Assembly (NCBI GenBank): GCA_050955045.1
Contig: JBPBQV010000004.1
Location: 1 to 64,000 of the forward strand
From: Mucilaginibacter_A sp050955045
GTDB taxonomy: Bacteria > Bacteroidota > Bacteroidia > Sphingobacteriales > Sphingobacteriaceae
DNA length: 64,000 nt
Direction: 5' to 3'
Positions 18,055 to 26,874 of this stretch are shown here, in pieces. The position numbers and the translations under genes are program-made. Every line of letters starts with the position of its first letter. Position 1 is the first letter of the stretch. Below the pieces are notes generated by a model. The model did not search any database and had not been told where the DNA came from. It saw only the letters and a program-made list of their open reading frames with translations.

Positions 18055-18083
18055 TGTCATTTCGAACGAAGAGAGAAATCTTT
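18055..18083. repeat. REP-like element, copy 2 (single arm)
   Basis: TGTCATTTCGAACGAAGAGA and the following AATCT match the left arm of the palindrome at 114-141. No complementary right arm is visible, so this is a half-element or relic between the divergent-facing ends of the M23 and acyltransferase genes. Confidence 0.65.
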
Positions 18084-18141
18084 ATCAAACCCTATCAAAT
18101 ATTATTTAACATGCAGCAATAAGTTGGATAAAGTTTTGGTA

Positions 18142-18164
18142 GCAGTCAATCAAGCGTTGACTGC
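18142..18164. terminator. hairpin downstream of the acyltransferase gene, possible terminator
   Basis: Perfect 8-base arms GCAGTCAA and TTGACTGC flank a 7-base loop, 72 bases beyond the acyltransferase stop. There is no strong T-run on the minus strand, so termination is uncertain. The rest of 17988-18236 holds only the REP-like arm. Confidence 0.45.
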
Positions 18165-18236
18165 CAGGTTTTGATCTCTGAAAACTATCAGCGCGTAACT
18201 CACAGAGACAATATCACATCAATAAAACTGGAGGTT

Positions 18237-19346
18237 TTAATTATTACCAGTTCCTTGTTTGGCAAGCGTTGTACTTCGTTTATTGCTTAAATATTTCCTC
18301 ACGGGAATATCGTAAAGTATCATTACCAAGTAAGCTGCCCCAACCAACAGGATCAGCCCGGCAATGATGATGAAAGCCAGTTGCATTGTCTCCGGCTTAT
18401 GGCTGATGTAATAGTTACCAAACATCCATAGTACGGCATAATGCGTCATGTACAATGGATAAGAGATTTTTCCAGAGAATATGCAAACCTTTTTTAAGCC
18501 AGGTGCTAACGTAGCTCCTGCACCTAAAGCGACCAGCAAGGGGAAATAAAACAGTACGATGAAAGGTTCGGATAACCAGTTCCATTTTGAGGATGGCATA
18601 ACGAAGGCTAAAAACAATAATATAGCTATACCAATAAATCCCAGCTTGTTTTTAATAATCCAGTTGGAACGGTAGATGAGCAATCCTGCTAAAAAAGAAT
18701 ACGATATCCGAACGCTCCCGTCCCAAAAAGTTGGGCCGCTCCATCCACCTAATAAATTGCCGGAACGGTAACCTACAAAGCTAATAGCCAATGCCGAGAT
18801 TAGTATTAACAGCAACAAGTAGCCACGCCGGGTTCGATAAAGCACCAATGCGTAAACAATATTGGCAACATATTCCCAAAACAACGACCATGCCGGTGCA
18901 TTGAAACTGAACAGGTTAAAACCACGGTCGGCTATTACAGGCAATGGAATTAGCAGTATCGAACAAAAAAATGTCAGAATGATTTTACCGGTGCTGTATA
19001 ATTCGGGATGACCGCCAAATGGGTCGAACAAAAATGCCAGCAGACCTAATACCGATCCTGCCACAACCAGCGGGTGCAGGCGGATGATCCTTGCTTTAAA
19101 AAACTCCAAAATGCTCATTTTTGCTATACGATCGTCATAAGCATATCCAATCACAAATCCCGAAAGGCAGAAGAAAAAATCGACAGCTAAAAAACCGTGT
19201 CCGATAAAGTTTTTGCTGGGATCATAAACCCATTCCATAAAATGAAACGTTACAACGGCCAGGGCGGCAATACCCCTTAACCCATCTAAAATTTCAAAAT
19301 GCTGTTTTGTTTGCAGCGTTGATAGGGCGATATCGTTCTTGTCCAT
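18237..19346 (-). CDS. acyltransferase family (acyltransferase 3) membrane protein
   Basis: 369 residues with about ten hydrophobic spans. The start shows the family hallmark ILDGLRGIAALAVVTFHF (residues about 19-36), including the proposed catalytic histidine, then HGFLAVDFFFCLSGFVIGY near 50-68 and an arginine-rich loop FFKARIIRLHP near 85. Members transfer acyl groups (acetyl, succinyl and others) to sugars, lipopolysaccharide, glucans or antibiotics in the inner membrane. The acceptor cannot be told from sequence. It stands alone between the M23 gene and tldD, with 241 bases upstream holding one dispersed-word copy at 19476. Confidence 0.9.
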   Translation of the reverse strand: MDKNDIALSTLQTKQHFEILDGLRGIAALAVVTFHFMEWVYDPSKNFIGHGFLAVDFFFCLSGFVIGYAYDDRIAKMSILEFFKARIIRLHPLVVAGSVLGLLAFLFDPFGGHPELYSTGKIILTFFCSILLIPLPVIADRGFNLFSFNAPAWSLFWEYVANIVYALVLYRTRRGYLLLLILISALAISFVGYRSGNLLGGWSGPTFWDGSVRISYSFLAGLLIYRSNWIIKNKLGFIGIAILLFLAFVMPSSKWNWLSEPFIVLFYFPLLVALGAGATLAPGLKKVCIFSGKISYPLYMTHYAVLWMFGNYYISHKPETMQLAFIIIAGLILLVGAAYLVMILYDIPVRKYLSNKRSTTLAKQGTGNN

Positions 19347-19587
19347 TTGGTAAATAAACAGTATTAGCCAATCATAATTAAATATGAGCTTGTCGAAATA
19401 AGTTTAATTTACTTTTTCAATCTGATATTTTAGCATTAAAAGAACGCAATAGCACACAATCCCAAAAAACACTGATAAAAGAAGCATTTTCATCAGTAAA
19501 AATTACACATTGTAATATTCTCTTCACGAAATAAAAATCTTAACCTAAAATTTCTATATTTAAACTCACCGTTAGCTTCAATACGAT

Positions 19588-21222
19588 TTGAAAAGAAGAG
19601 ATTTTATTTACCTCAGCAGTTTAAGCCTTGGTGCTGCTGCCTTGCCTAATGTTCCGGCGTTCGGAAAATCTGTTCCCTTAGATGCTGAATATACCACAGT
19701 TGATGCAGCCATCAAAAAAAAGCTGGCTGATGTAGCTTTAAATGCAGCGCGTTCCAAAGGTGCAACTTATACCGATGTGCGAATTGGTCGCTACCTCAAC
19801 CAATCTATTATTACCCGCGAAAACAGAGTGCAGAATATTGCCAATACCGAATCGTACGGAATGGGCATTCGGGTAATTGCAAACGGTTGTTGGGGTTTTG
19901 CTGCAACAGACAAATTGGATAACGACAGCATTGCCAAAACTACAGCACTGGCCGTTGCTATCGCGAAAGAAAACTCCAGATTACTTACGGAACCGGTGCA
20001 ACTGGCACCGCAAAAAGGTTATGGAGAAGTGAGCTGGAAAACGCCCATCGAAAAAAATGCTTTTGAAGTGCCCATCAAAGAAAAGGCTGATTTGCTTCTT
20101 TCTGTAAATGCCGCCGCTTTAAAAGCGGGTGCGAGTTTTATCAACAATTCTTTGTTTTTGGTGAATGAGCAGAAATATTTTGCTTCTACAGATGGTTCTT
20201 ACATCGATCAGGATATTCATCGTATATGGCCAACTTTTACGGCAACTAAAATTGATGCGAAGTCAGGCAAATTTCAAACCCGGAATTCATTAAGCGCGCC
20301 GATGGGAATGGGTTACGAATATCTGATTCCGAAGGAAGAAGAAAAAATACACGGTGTAATTACGTTATATAAAAAACGGTACGATATGCTGGAAGATGCG
20401 CAATCAGCCGTAAGAAATCTGGATGAAAAGCTGCTGGCAAAATCCATAGAACCCGGAAAATATGACATAGTTTTAGATCCAACCAACCTTTTCCTAACTA
20501 TTCACGAATCTGTGGGTCATCCAACCGAGTTGGATCGTGTTTTAGGTTACGAAGCTAATTTTGCCGGAACAAGTTTTCTGACTTTGGATAAATGGGAATC
20601 TAAAAACTTCAATTTCGGCAGTCCGCAGGTAAATATTGTTGCTGATAAGCTGCAGTCAGGCTCTTTAGGCGCGATGGGATATGATGATGAAGGCGTAAAA
20701 ACCAAACAATGGAATTTGATTGATAAAGGCATCTTAGTAAATTATCAAACCATCCGCGATCAGGCACATATTCTGGGCTTGAAAGAATCTCAAGGTTGTT
20801 GTTATGCTGATAGTTGGGACAGCGTGCAGTTTCAGCGTATGCCAAATGTTTCGCTTCAACCAGGAAAATCTCCGTTAAAACCTGCGGATATGATTAAAGA
20901 TATTAAAAAAGGCTTGTATATGTTTGGCCGAAATTCTTATTCTATTGATCAGCAACGGTTTAACTTCCAGTTTAGCAGTCAGCTTTGTTACGAAATTAAA
21001 GATGGCAAAATAACTGGTTTGGTTAACGATGCCGCTTATCAATCCAACACCCGCGAATTTTGGAATTCGTGCGTACAGGTTTGCGACCAGCAAGATTACC
21101 GTTTTGGAGGCACGTTTAGCGATGGAAAAGGGCAGCCCAGCCAAAGCAGTGCTGTTTCGCATGGTTGCGCTACCACCCGGTTTAATGGTGTAAGTGTGAT
21201 TAATACAGCAAGGAAAATATAA
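19588..21222 (+). CDS. TldD-like metallopeptidase, Tat-exported, copy 1
   Basis: 544 residues, TTG start. The N-terminus MKRRDFIYLSSLSLGAAALP carries a twin-arginine signal. The body is TldD/PmbA-type, with the zinc motif HESVGH near residues 306-311 followed by PTELDRVLGYEANFAGTSFL. Near the C-terminus GTFSDGKGQP stands where many relatives have CGKGQ with a zinc-binding cysteine, so that ligand appears replaced. TldD acts with TldE/PmbA to degrade unfolded peptides and to mature peptides such as microcins. A tandem paralogue follows after 99 bases, then a PmbA-like gene. TTG is the only start that gives the Tat signal. Confidence 0.9.
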   Translation: MKRRDFIYLSSLSLGAAALPNVPAFGKSVPLDAEYTTVDAAIKKKLADVALNAARSKGATYTDVRIGRYLNQSIITRENRVQNIANTESYGMGIRVIANGCWGFAATDKLDNDSIAKTTALAVAIAKENSRLLTEPVQLAPQKGYGEVSWKTPIEKNAFEVPIKEKADLLLSVNAAALKAGASFINNSLFLVNEQKYFASTDGSYIDQDIHRIWPTFTATKIDAKSGKFQTRNSLSAPMGMGYEYLIPKEEEKIHGVITLYKKRYDMLEDAQSAVRNLDEKLLAKSIEPGKYDIVLDPTNLFLTIHESVGHPTELDRVLGYEANFAGTSFLTLDKWESKNFNFGSPQVNIVADKLQSGSLGAMGYDDEGVKTKQWNLIDKGILVNYQTIRDQAHILGLKESQGCCYADSWDSVQFQRMPNVSLQPGKSPLKPADMIKDIKKGLYMFGRNSYSIDQQRFNFQFSSQLCYEIKDGKITGLVNDAAYQSNTREFWNSCVQVCDQQDYRFGGTFSDGKGQPSQSSAVSHGCATTRFNGVSVINTARKI

Positions 21223-21321
21223 GTAGAATTTAGAGGATTTAAGAATAAGGCGAAATGCTTCTTTTATCAACATAAAATCATCCAACTAACAGAACAATCA
21301 TTCATTCTAAAAACCACTATT

Positions 21322-22959
21322 TTGAAAAGAAGAGATTTTGTTTACCTCGCAGGCATGGGCTTTGGTGCTTCCATGCTGTCCAATCTTCCGGCAATAGGCA
21401 AACCCGTTCCGCTGGATGCGCCGTCAAATTCGGTTGATGTGGCCGCCAAAAAGAAAATGGCTGATATTGCTCTTAACGCAGCCCGTTCTGCTGGCGCAAC
21501 TTATACCGATGTTCGGTTGGGCCGCGCGTTAAACCAGTTTGTGGTTACCCGCGAAGACAAGGTGCAGAATATCGTTAACACCGAATCATACGGAATGGGT
21601 ATCCGTGTAATTGCAAACGGCAGCTGGGGATTTGCGGCAACCGATAAACTGGATAACGATAGCATTGCACAAACTGCAAAACTGGCTACTGCTATTGCCA
21701 AAGAGAATTCCAGATTGCTAACCGAACCTGTACAATTAGCACCACAAAAAGGTTATGGCGAAGTGAGCTGGAAAACGCCCATCGAGAAAAATGCTTTCGA
21801 AATCCCGATCAAAGAGAAAGTTGATTTGCTGCTTGCCGTAAACGCTGCTGCCATGAAAAGTGGTGCCAGCTTTGTGGATTCGCAGTTGTTTCTGGTAGAT
21901 GAGCAGAAATACTTTGCTTCTACGGATGGTTCTTACATCGATCAGGATATCCATCGCATCTGGCCAACGTTTACGGTAACTAAAATCGACCCAAAATCCG
22001 GAAAATTTGAAACCCGGAATTCGCTTGGCGCACCAATGGGAATGGGTTATGAATATTTAATGCCGAGAGAATCCGCTAAAATAAAAGGCGGCCCAACTGT
22101 ACTTTACAAAGAGCGGTACGATATGTTGGAAGATGCACGATTAGCAACGGCACAGGCGGAAGAAAAATTAAAGGCAAAATCTGTAGAAGGCGGAAAATAT
22201 GATCTGGTGCTTGATCCGACTAATCTGTATTTAACCATTCACGAATCTTCCGGTCACCCTTCCGAACTGGATCGCGTGCTTGGTTACGAAGCCAACTTCG
22301 CCGGAACAAGCTTTTTAACGCTGGATAAATGGAAATCTAAAAAATTCAATTACGGTAGCAAACTGGTTAATATCGTTGCAGATAAACTTCAGCCAGGTTC
22401 TTTGGGTCATGTTGGTTACGATGATGAAGGCGTAGCAACCAAAAAATGGGATGTGATTAAAGATGGCGTTTTGGTGAATTACCAATGCACGCGCGATCAG
22501 GCACATATTTTGGGTTTAAACGAATCGCAGGGTTGTTGTTACTCGGATAGTTGGAGCAACGTGCAGTTTCAACGGATGCCCAATATTTCGCTGGAACCCG
22601 GAAAAACACCACTTAGTGTTGCCGACCTGATTAAAAATGTAGAAAAAGGAATTTATATTATTGGCGATGGCTCCTACTCTATCGATCAGCAACGGTACAA
22701 TTTCCAGTTTAGCGGACAGCTTTTTTACGAAATTAAAAACGGCAAAATTGCAGGTATGCTCAAAGATGTGGCTTATCAATCCAACACACAAGAATTCTGG
22801 AACTCCTGTTCTGCGATTTGTGATGAACGTGATTATCGTTTAGGCGGAACTTTTTTTGACGGAAAAGGCCAGCCAACCCAAATCAGTTCTGTTTCGCACG
22901 GCGCGGCAACCACGCGTTTTAATGGTGTGAATGTGTTGAATACGGCGCGAAAAATATAA
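21322..22959 (+). CDS. TldD-like metallopeptidase, Tat-exported, copy 2
   Basis: 545 residues, TTG start, and nearly the same sequence throughout as the preceding gene. It has the same twin-arginine signal (MKRRDFVYLAGMGFGASMLS), a zinc motif HESSGH near 307-312, and GTFFDGKGQP near the end. It differs in the SHGAATTRF segment, where copy 1 has SHGCATTRF. The tandem copies share not only coding sequence but also the first 45 bases after the stop (AATTTAAGAATAAGGC then a dispersed-word copy), so the duplication unit included the 3' flank. It probably forms a complex with the PmbA-like product of the next gene or acts independently. Confidence 0.9.
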   Translation: MKRRDFVYLAGMGFGASMLSNLPAIGKPVPLDAPSNSVDVAAKKKMADIALNAARSAGATYTDVRLGRALNQFVVTREDKVQNIVNTESYGMGIRVIANGSWGFAATDKLDNDSIAQTAKLATAIAKENSRLLTEPVQLAPQKGYGEVSWKTPIEKNAFEIPIKEKVDLLLAVNAAAMKSGASFVDSQLFLVDEQKYFASTDGSYIDQDIHRIWPTFTVTKIDPKSGKFETRNSLGAPMGMGYEYLMPRESAKIKGGPTVLYKERYDMLEDARLATAQAEEKLKAKSVEGGKYDLVLDPTNLYLTIHESSGHPSELDRVLGYEANFAGTSFLTLDKWKSKKFNYGSKLVNIVADKLQPGSLGHVGYDDEGVATKKWDVIKDGVLVNYQCTRDQAHILGLNESQGCCYSDSWSNVQFQRMPNISLEPGKTPLSVADLIKNVEKGIYIIGDGSYSIDQQRYNFQFSGQLFYEIKNGKIAGMLKDVAYQSNTQEFWNSCSAICDERDYRLGGTFFDGKGQPTQISSVSHGAATTRFNGVNVLNTARKI

Positions 22960-23159
22960 TCAGAATTCGATCAGAATTTAGAGAATTTAAGAATAAGGCA
23001 GAATGCTTCTTTTATCAGCCTAAAAACTTAAGCTGTTATTTTTCTTCTGATTTTAGATCGATACAAACACCTATTTTTATTGAATAAAAGAAGCATCTTG
23101 TTAATTCTCAAATCTCCTAAATTCTGATTAAATCAGTGTAATTAATAATTTAAAAAGAA

Positions 23160-24494
23160 ATGCCAATTTTAAATAAAGAACAAGCCCAGGCTTTGTTAAA
23201 AAAAGTGCTCAGCTATTCTAAAGCTGATGAATGTGAAGTAAATTTAAGCGGCTCTGATGGCGGAAACATCCGTTATGCACGCAGTGCGGTTTCTACCAGC
23301 GGCGGCATCAGTCAAACCAGTTTGGTGGTTTCATCCGCTTTTGGGAAAAAGCTGGGCACTGCAACCATCAACGAATTTGACGATGCTTCGTTGCAAAAAG
23401 TAGTGCAAAGAGCAGAAGAGCTGGCGCAACTGGCACCAGAAAACCCAGAGTTTATGTCTTTTTTAGGGCCTCAAAATTATCCGGAATCTAAAACTTTTAT
23501 TCAATCTACGGCTAATATCAACCCAAAACAACGCGCTGATGCGGTGGCAGAAAGCTTGCAGATTGCAAAAAACGGCAATTTAACTGCTGCCGGTTTTTAT
23601 GATAATACAGCTGGTTTTTCGGCAATGATGAACTCGAAAGGTTTATTTGCTTATCGCACGGCTACCAACGTTAACTTTAATGTAACGGTAAGAACGCCAG
23701 ACGGAAAAGGTTCCGGTTATGCTTCTAAAGGTTATAATGATGTTACCAAACTGGATGTTGCGACGGCTACTAAAATTGCAGCACAAAAAGCAGCCGGATC
23801 TGCAGCTGCAAAAGCTATCGAACCAGGAAAATATACGGTAATATTAGAACCATCCGCAGCAATTGTTCTCCTCGAAAACCTATTTTTTAATTTTGATGCA
23901 CGTTCTGCGGATGAAGGAAGAAGTTTTATGAGCCTGCCAGGTGGAAAAACAAAACTCGGACAAAAAATGGTTGATGAACGGGTAACTTTTTATTCTGATC
24001 CGCAAAATGTGGATTTGCCAACCAGCACCTGGAGCAGCGACGGTAGGCCGCAAGAAAAAGTTGCCTGGATAGATAAAGGCGTAGTTAAAAACCTGTATTA
24101 TTCGCGTTACTGGGCGCAAAAAAAAGGTTTAAAAGCAGTACCGCAACCAAATGGTGTGATTATGGAAGGCGGAACGGCATCGTTGCAAGATTTGATTAAA
24201 AGTACCGAAAAAGGAATTTTAGTAACACGACTTTGGTACATCCGTTCTGTTGATCCGCAAACTTTATTGCTAACCGGTTTAACCCGCGACGGTACTTTTT
24301 ATATTGAAAACGGACAAATTAAATTCCCGATAAAAAACTTTCGCTTTAATGAAAGTCCAGTTATTATGCTGAATAACCTGGAAACGTTAGGCAAACCGGA
24401 ACGAACCGTGAGCGGAGAATCCGGAATGCACGCCATGATTCCGCCGATGAAGATTCGTGATTTTACATTTTCTTCATTGTCGGATGCTGTGTAA
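23160..24494 (+). CDS. pmbA: TldE/PmbA-like protein
   Basis: 444 residues of the TldD/PmbA fold without the HExxxH zinc motif, as expected for the non-catalytic TldE/PmbA partner. Recognisable segments are RYARSAVSTSGG near 40, AIEPGKYTVILEPSAAIVLL near 220, and GILVTRLWYIRSVDPQTLLL near 352-371. No signal peptide or Tat motif is seen at the N-terminus (MPILNKEQAQALLKKVL), although the two TldD proteins beside it look exported. It lies 200 bases after copy 2. That gap contains two dispersed-word copies (23003 and 23085), which may separate the transcripts. Confidence 0.88.
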   Translation: MPILNKEQAQALLKKVLSYSKADECEVNLSGSDGGNIRYARSAVSTSGGISQTSLVVSSAFGKKLGTATINEFDDASLQKVVQRAEELAQLAPENPEFMSFLGPQNYPESKTFIQSTANINPKQRADAVAESLQIAKNGNLTAAGFYDNTAGFSAMMNSKGLFAYRTATNVNFNVTVRTPDGKGSGYASKGYNDVTKLDVATATKIAAQKAAGSAAAKAIEPGKYTVILEPSAAIVLLENLFFNFDARSADEGRSFMSLPGGKTKLGQKMVDERVTFYSDPQNVDLPTSTWSSDGRPQEKVAWIDKGVVKNLYYSRYWAQKKGLKAVPQPNGVIMEGGTASLQDLIKSTEKGILVTRLWYIRSVDPQTLLLTGLTRDGTFYIENGQIKFPIKNFRFNESPVIMLNNLETLGKPERTVSGESGMHAMIPPMKIRDFTFSSLSDAV

Positions 24495-24504
24495 TTAACT
24501 TTTT

Positions 24505-24592
24505 TGTCATTTCGACCAACGGGAGAAACCTTCATCAAAGCAGTATAATTGTATTATTTGAGGAAGATTTCTCCCTTCGGATTGAAATGACA
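24505..24592. repeat. REP-like palindromic element, copy 3
   Basis: The left arm TGTCATTTCGACCAACGGGA and right arm AGATTTCTCCCTTCGG then GAAATGACA form the same palindrome as at 114-219, with a loop of different sequence. It lies between the convergent pmbA-like and MFS genes, where it may also act as a bidirectional terminator. Confidence 0.85.
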
Positions 24593-24601
24593 ATTGGGCA
24601 A

Positions 24602-25771
24602 TCAAACATTATTTCTCAAAGCAATCAAACCCAAAATCGGCCCGAAAGCCAGCACCGGAAAAACGTAAATTGGATCATATTTCAGCAGCAAACTACTGGT
24701 TAACTGGATACTGATTATGGTGATGGAAAAGCCGATACAATTCACAATAGTTAGCGCGCTGCCTTTCAGTTCCGGCGGTGCGTGCAAAGCCGTCAGGGTT
24801 GAAAACTGAGGCGAATCAGCCGACACATTCATGTTCCAACAAAAAAGTACCGATAAAAACAGTATCGGCCCAAATTGAAAAAAAAACGGCGAACATAAAC
24901 AACACAAACCAGACAACAGCAACGCACCAAAAGCAACTTTTTTGCTGCCGATTTGCTGCGAAATGTAGCCGCCCAAAATGCACGATAAGCAGCCGGAAGC
25001 AATAATCAGGAAGGAAAACAAAGGTACATTCAGGTTATAACTTGGATGCAAGCGAAGATAAGTTTGCAAGATGAAAGGCAGAAACGCCCAAAGTGTATAA
25101 ACTTCCCACATGTGGCCAAAGTAGCCGAAAGCAACAGACCGGAAATCCTTCTTTTTGAAAACACTAAATATTCCTTTAAAATGAACTTTTGCGTTGATTT
25201 TGCGAAACGGTCCATCGGGCACAAAAAGCAGCACCAAAAATCCGCCGGTTAAAGCACAAACAGACGTAATGGTTAACAAGGATTTCCAGGGCAATATCGC
25301 ACCAAAAGTTTTTAATAAATGTGGAAATGCGGTTCCTAACACAAGTGCGCCAACCAGAAATCCTAATGCTTTTCCTAATCCGTTTTCAAAATAATCTGCT
25401 GCGATTTTCATCCCGACAGGATAAATTCCGGCCAGAAAAAAACCTGTAAAAAAGCGCAGTAAAAGAAGCATCTGCAAATCTGGATGACCGAAAGTAATGC
25501 TGAAATTGAAGGTGGCCGCAAGCAAAGCATTGATGAGAAATACTTTGGATGGCGAAAAACGATCTGTGATGGAAAAGATAGCAAAAAGCAAGGTTCCGGC
25601 AATAAAACCCAATTGCACAGATGAAGTTAAAAAACCAAGTGCGGAAGCCGGAATATTTAATTCCCGAACCAAATCAGGCATCACGGCGTTGGCTGCAAAC
25701 CACAACGACGTGCAGGCAAACTGCGAAAAAACGATCAGCGGCAGAATGAATTTTAGCTTTTGGTTGAACAT
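24602..25771 (-). CDS. MFS transporter
   Basis: 389 residues with twelve hydrophobic spans and the MFS two-bundle layout. The N-terminal half begins LKFILPLIVFSQFACTSLWF and the second begins around residue 205 after a basic loop. It resembles sugar- or cyanate-type permeases (CynX/YqcE-like) only loosely; the cargo is unknown. It faces the pmbA-like gene and shares the REP-like palindrome as its downstream boundary. Two dispersed-word copies lie in its frame (24854 and 25460), coding there for hydrophobic stretches such as ILFLS and MLLLL. Confidence 0.88.
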   Translation of the reverse strand: MFNQKLKFILPLIVFSQFACTSLWFAANAVMPDLVRELNIPASALGFLTSSVQLGFIAGTLLFAIFSITDRFSPSKVFLINALLAATFNFSITFGHPDLQMLLLLRFFTGFFLAGIYPVGMKIAADYFENGLGKALGFLVGALVLGTAFPHLLKTFGAILPWKSLLTITSVCALTGGFLVLLFVPDGPFRKINAKVHFKGIFSVFKKKDFRSVAFGYFGHMWEVYTLWAFLPFILQTYLRLHPSYNLNVPLFSFLIIASGCLSCILGGYISQQIGSKKVAFGALLLSGLCCLCSPFFFQFGPILFLSVLFCWNMNVSADSPQFSTLTALHAPPELKGSALTIVNCIGFSITIISIQLTSSLLLKYDPIYVFPVLAFGPILGLIALRNNV

Positions 25772-25799
25772 TGCCGTAAAACTAATCTTTTACACTTTG

Positions 25800-25829
25800 A
25801 TACTGTTTTTATCGGCATAAAAACAGTAT
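25800..25829. repeat. head-to-head pair of the dispersed word (TAAAAACAGTAT type)
   Basis: Perfect 13-base arms (ATACTGTTTTTAT and ATAAAAACAGTAT) flank the 4-base spacer CGGC. The pair lies just upstream of the MFS gene start and next to the terminator at 25840. The same structure recurs at 58866-58897 with spacer GTCA and at 47347-47378 with one mismatch. Confidence 0.9.
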
Positions 25830-25839
25830 GTAGTAAACA

Positions 25840-25877
25840 AAAACCCTTTGCCTATTATTTAGTAAGCAAAGGGTTTT
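25840..25877 (-). terminator. Rho-independent terminator after the LiaF-like gene
   Basis: Twelve-base arms (AAAACCCTTTGC and GCAAAGGGTTTT) flank a 14-base loop, followed on minus by a T-rich run. It lies 25 bases beyond the stop of the 25903-26871 gene and closes the SDR-pspC-liaF transcript. Confidence 0.85.
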
Positions 25878-25902
25878 GAGGTGATTAATATCAATTTTTT
25901 CT

Positions 25903-26871
25903 TTAGTATCGTTTCACACTAAAATCAGAAATGCCGCCTTTTAAACTCAGGTAGATTTTTTTGGGTGCAGCAGCAAAACCGGGCGTTTCGTATTGGTTGT
26001 TGCCTTTAGATTCAAAACCATCAAAATTTTTGGAAGACAAACCAGTTTTACTTTCGATATGACAAGCTGCGCCGGTTGGTACGCTGATGTTAACTTCGGA
26101 AACGCCGGTAGAAATCGCAACCGTTGTGTTGTTTACGGTAGGCTGACCAAGCTTAAAATCCATCGAAGCAGCGCCGCCTTTTACATGCAAATTCCTGATT
26201 TTAAACTTCGTTAAATCCAAATCCAATTTGCTTGCTCCTGCTGTAATATCAATATTCCACTCCGGATTTGGATTGAGTTTTATCGTTGCCACACTTCCTT
26301 TATCACTATCCCAGTTAAAAGAGTTTCTGGAATTGTGCATCGTAAAATTAATTGCTTTTCCGGAGTCTGTTGCTGAAGTGTTGAATAGAAACCTGCCCGA
26401 TAATTCATGTGTAGCAGCACTAAATAATTCGGCTGTTGTATCTTGCAAAGTGTAAGTAGCACCTCCGCCACGAAGGTTTAGGGAAGCTACTTTTACCTCA
26501 GGCGTATAAGGTTCTTTGTACGTGCTGCTTCCTTCTAACTTAACTACGTCTCTGCTATCATCATCGTCGTTGTTATCATCAAAAAAAGTATTATTGTTAA
26601 AATTGTGGCCAAAAAAACGGTTTTCTGTTGGTAAAGTACCACGATAAATAACCAAGCCAAACAGTATGGCAAAAACCAGTACTTTAATTGCCGTGGCCGT
26701 GTTAGAGCTTTGGTGCGAGAAAACCAGATTTACGCCCCAGAAAATGAGAAATAAAGGCCAAAGGCTGATTAAATTTTGCCAGTGAAAATTGATTACCTGA
26801 AAATTATCCAGTAAAAACAGTATGCCAATGCCCAGCAAAAACAAACCGGTAAATAATCTGTCGCGTTTCAT
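25903..26871 (-). CDS. LiaI/LiaF-like membrane protein
   Basis: 322 residues. Four spans in the first 90 residues (LFTGLFLLGIGILFLLDNF, then LISLWPLFLIFWGVNLVF) match the LiaI-LiaF-like transmembrane region. An acidic linker follows, then a beta-strand domain from about 130 (repeats such as WNIDITAGASKLDLDLTKF and KGGAASMDFKLG) like the toastrack/adhesin domain of DUF4097-type proteins. It lies 3 bases after the PspC gene and is surely co-transcribed with it. In Firmicutes, LiaF and PspC-like proteins sense envelope stress; a similar role here is inferred. Confidence 0.82.
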   Translation of the reverse strand: MKRDRLFTGLFLLGIGILFLLDNFQVINFHWQNLISLWPLFLIFWGVNLVFSHQSSNTATAIKVLVFAILFGLVIYRGTLPTENRFFGHNFNNNTFFDDNNDDDDSRDVVKLEGSSTYKEPYTPEVKVASLNLRGGGATYTLQDTTAELFSAATHELSGRFLFNTSATDSGKAINFTMHNSRNSFNWDSDKGSVATIKLNPNPEWNIDITAGASKLDLDLTKFKIRNLHVKGGAASMDFKLGQPTVNNTTVAISTGVSEVNISVPTGAACHIESKTGLSSKNFDGFESKGNNQYETPGFAAAPKKIYLSLKGGISDFSVKRY

Positions 26872-26874
26872 AAT

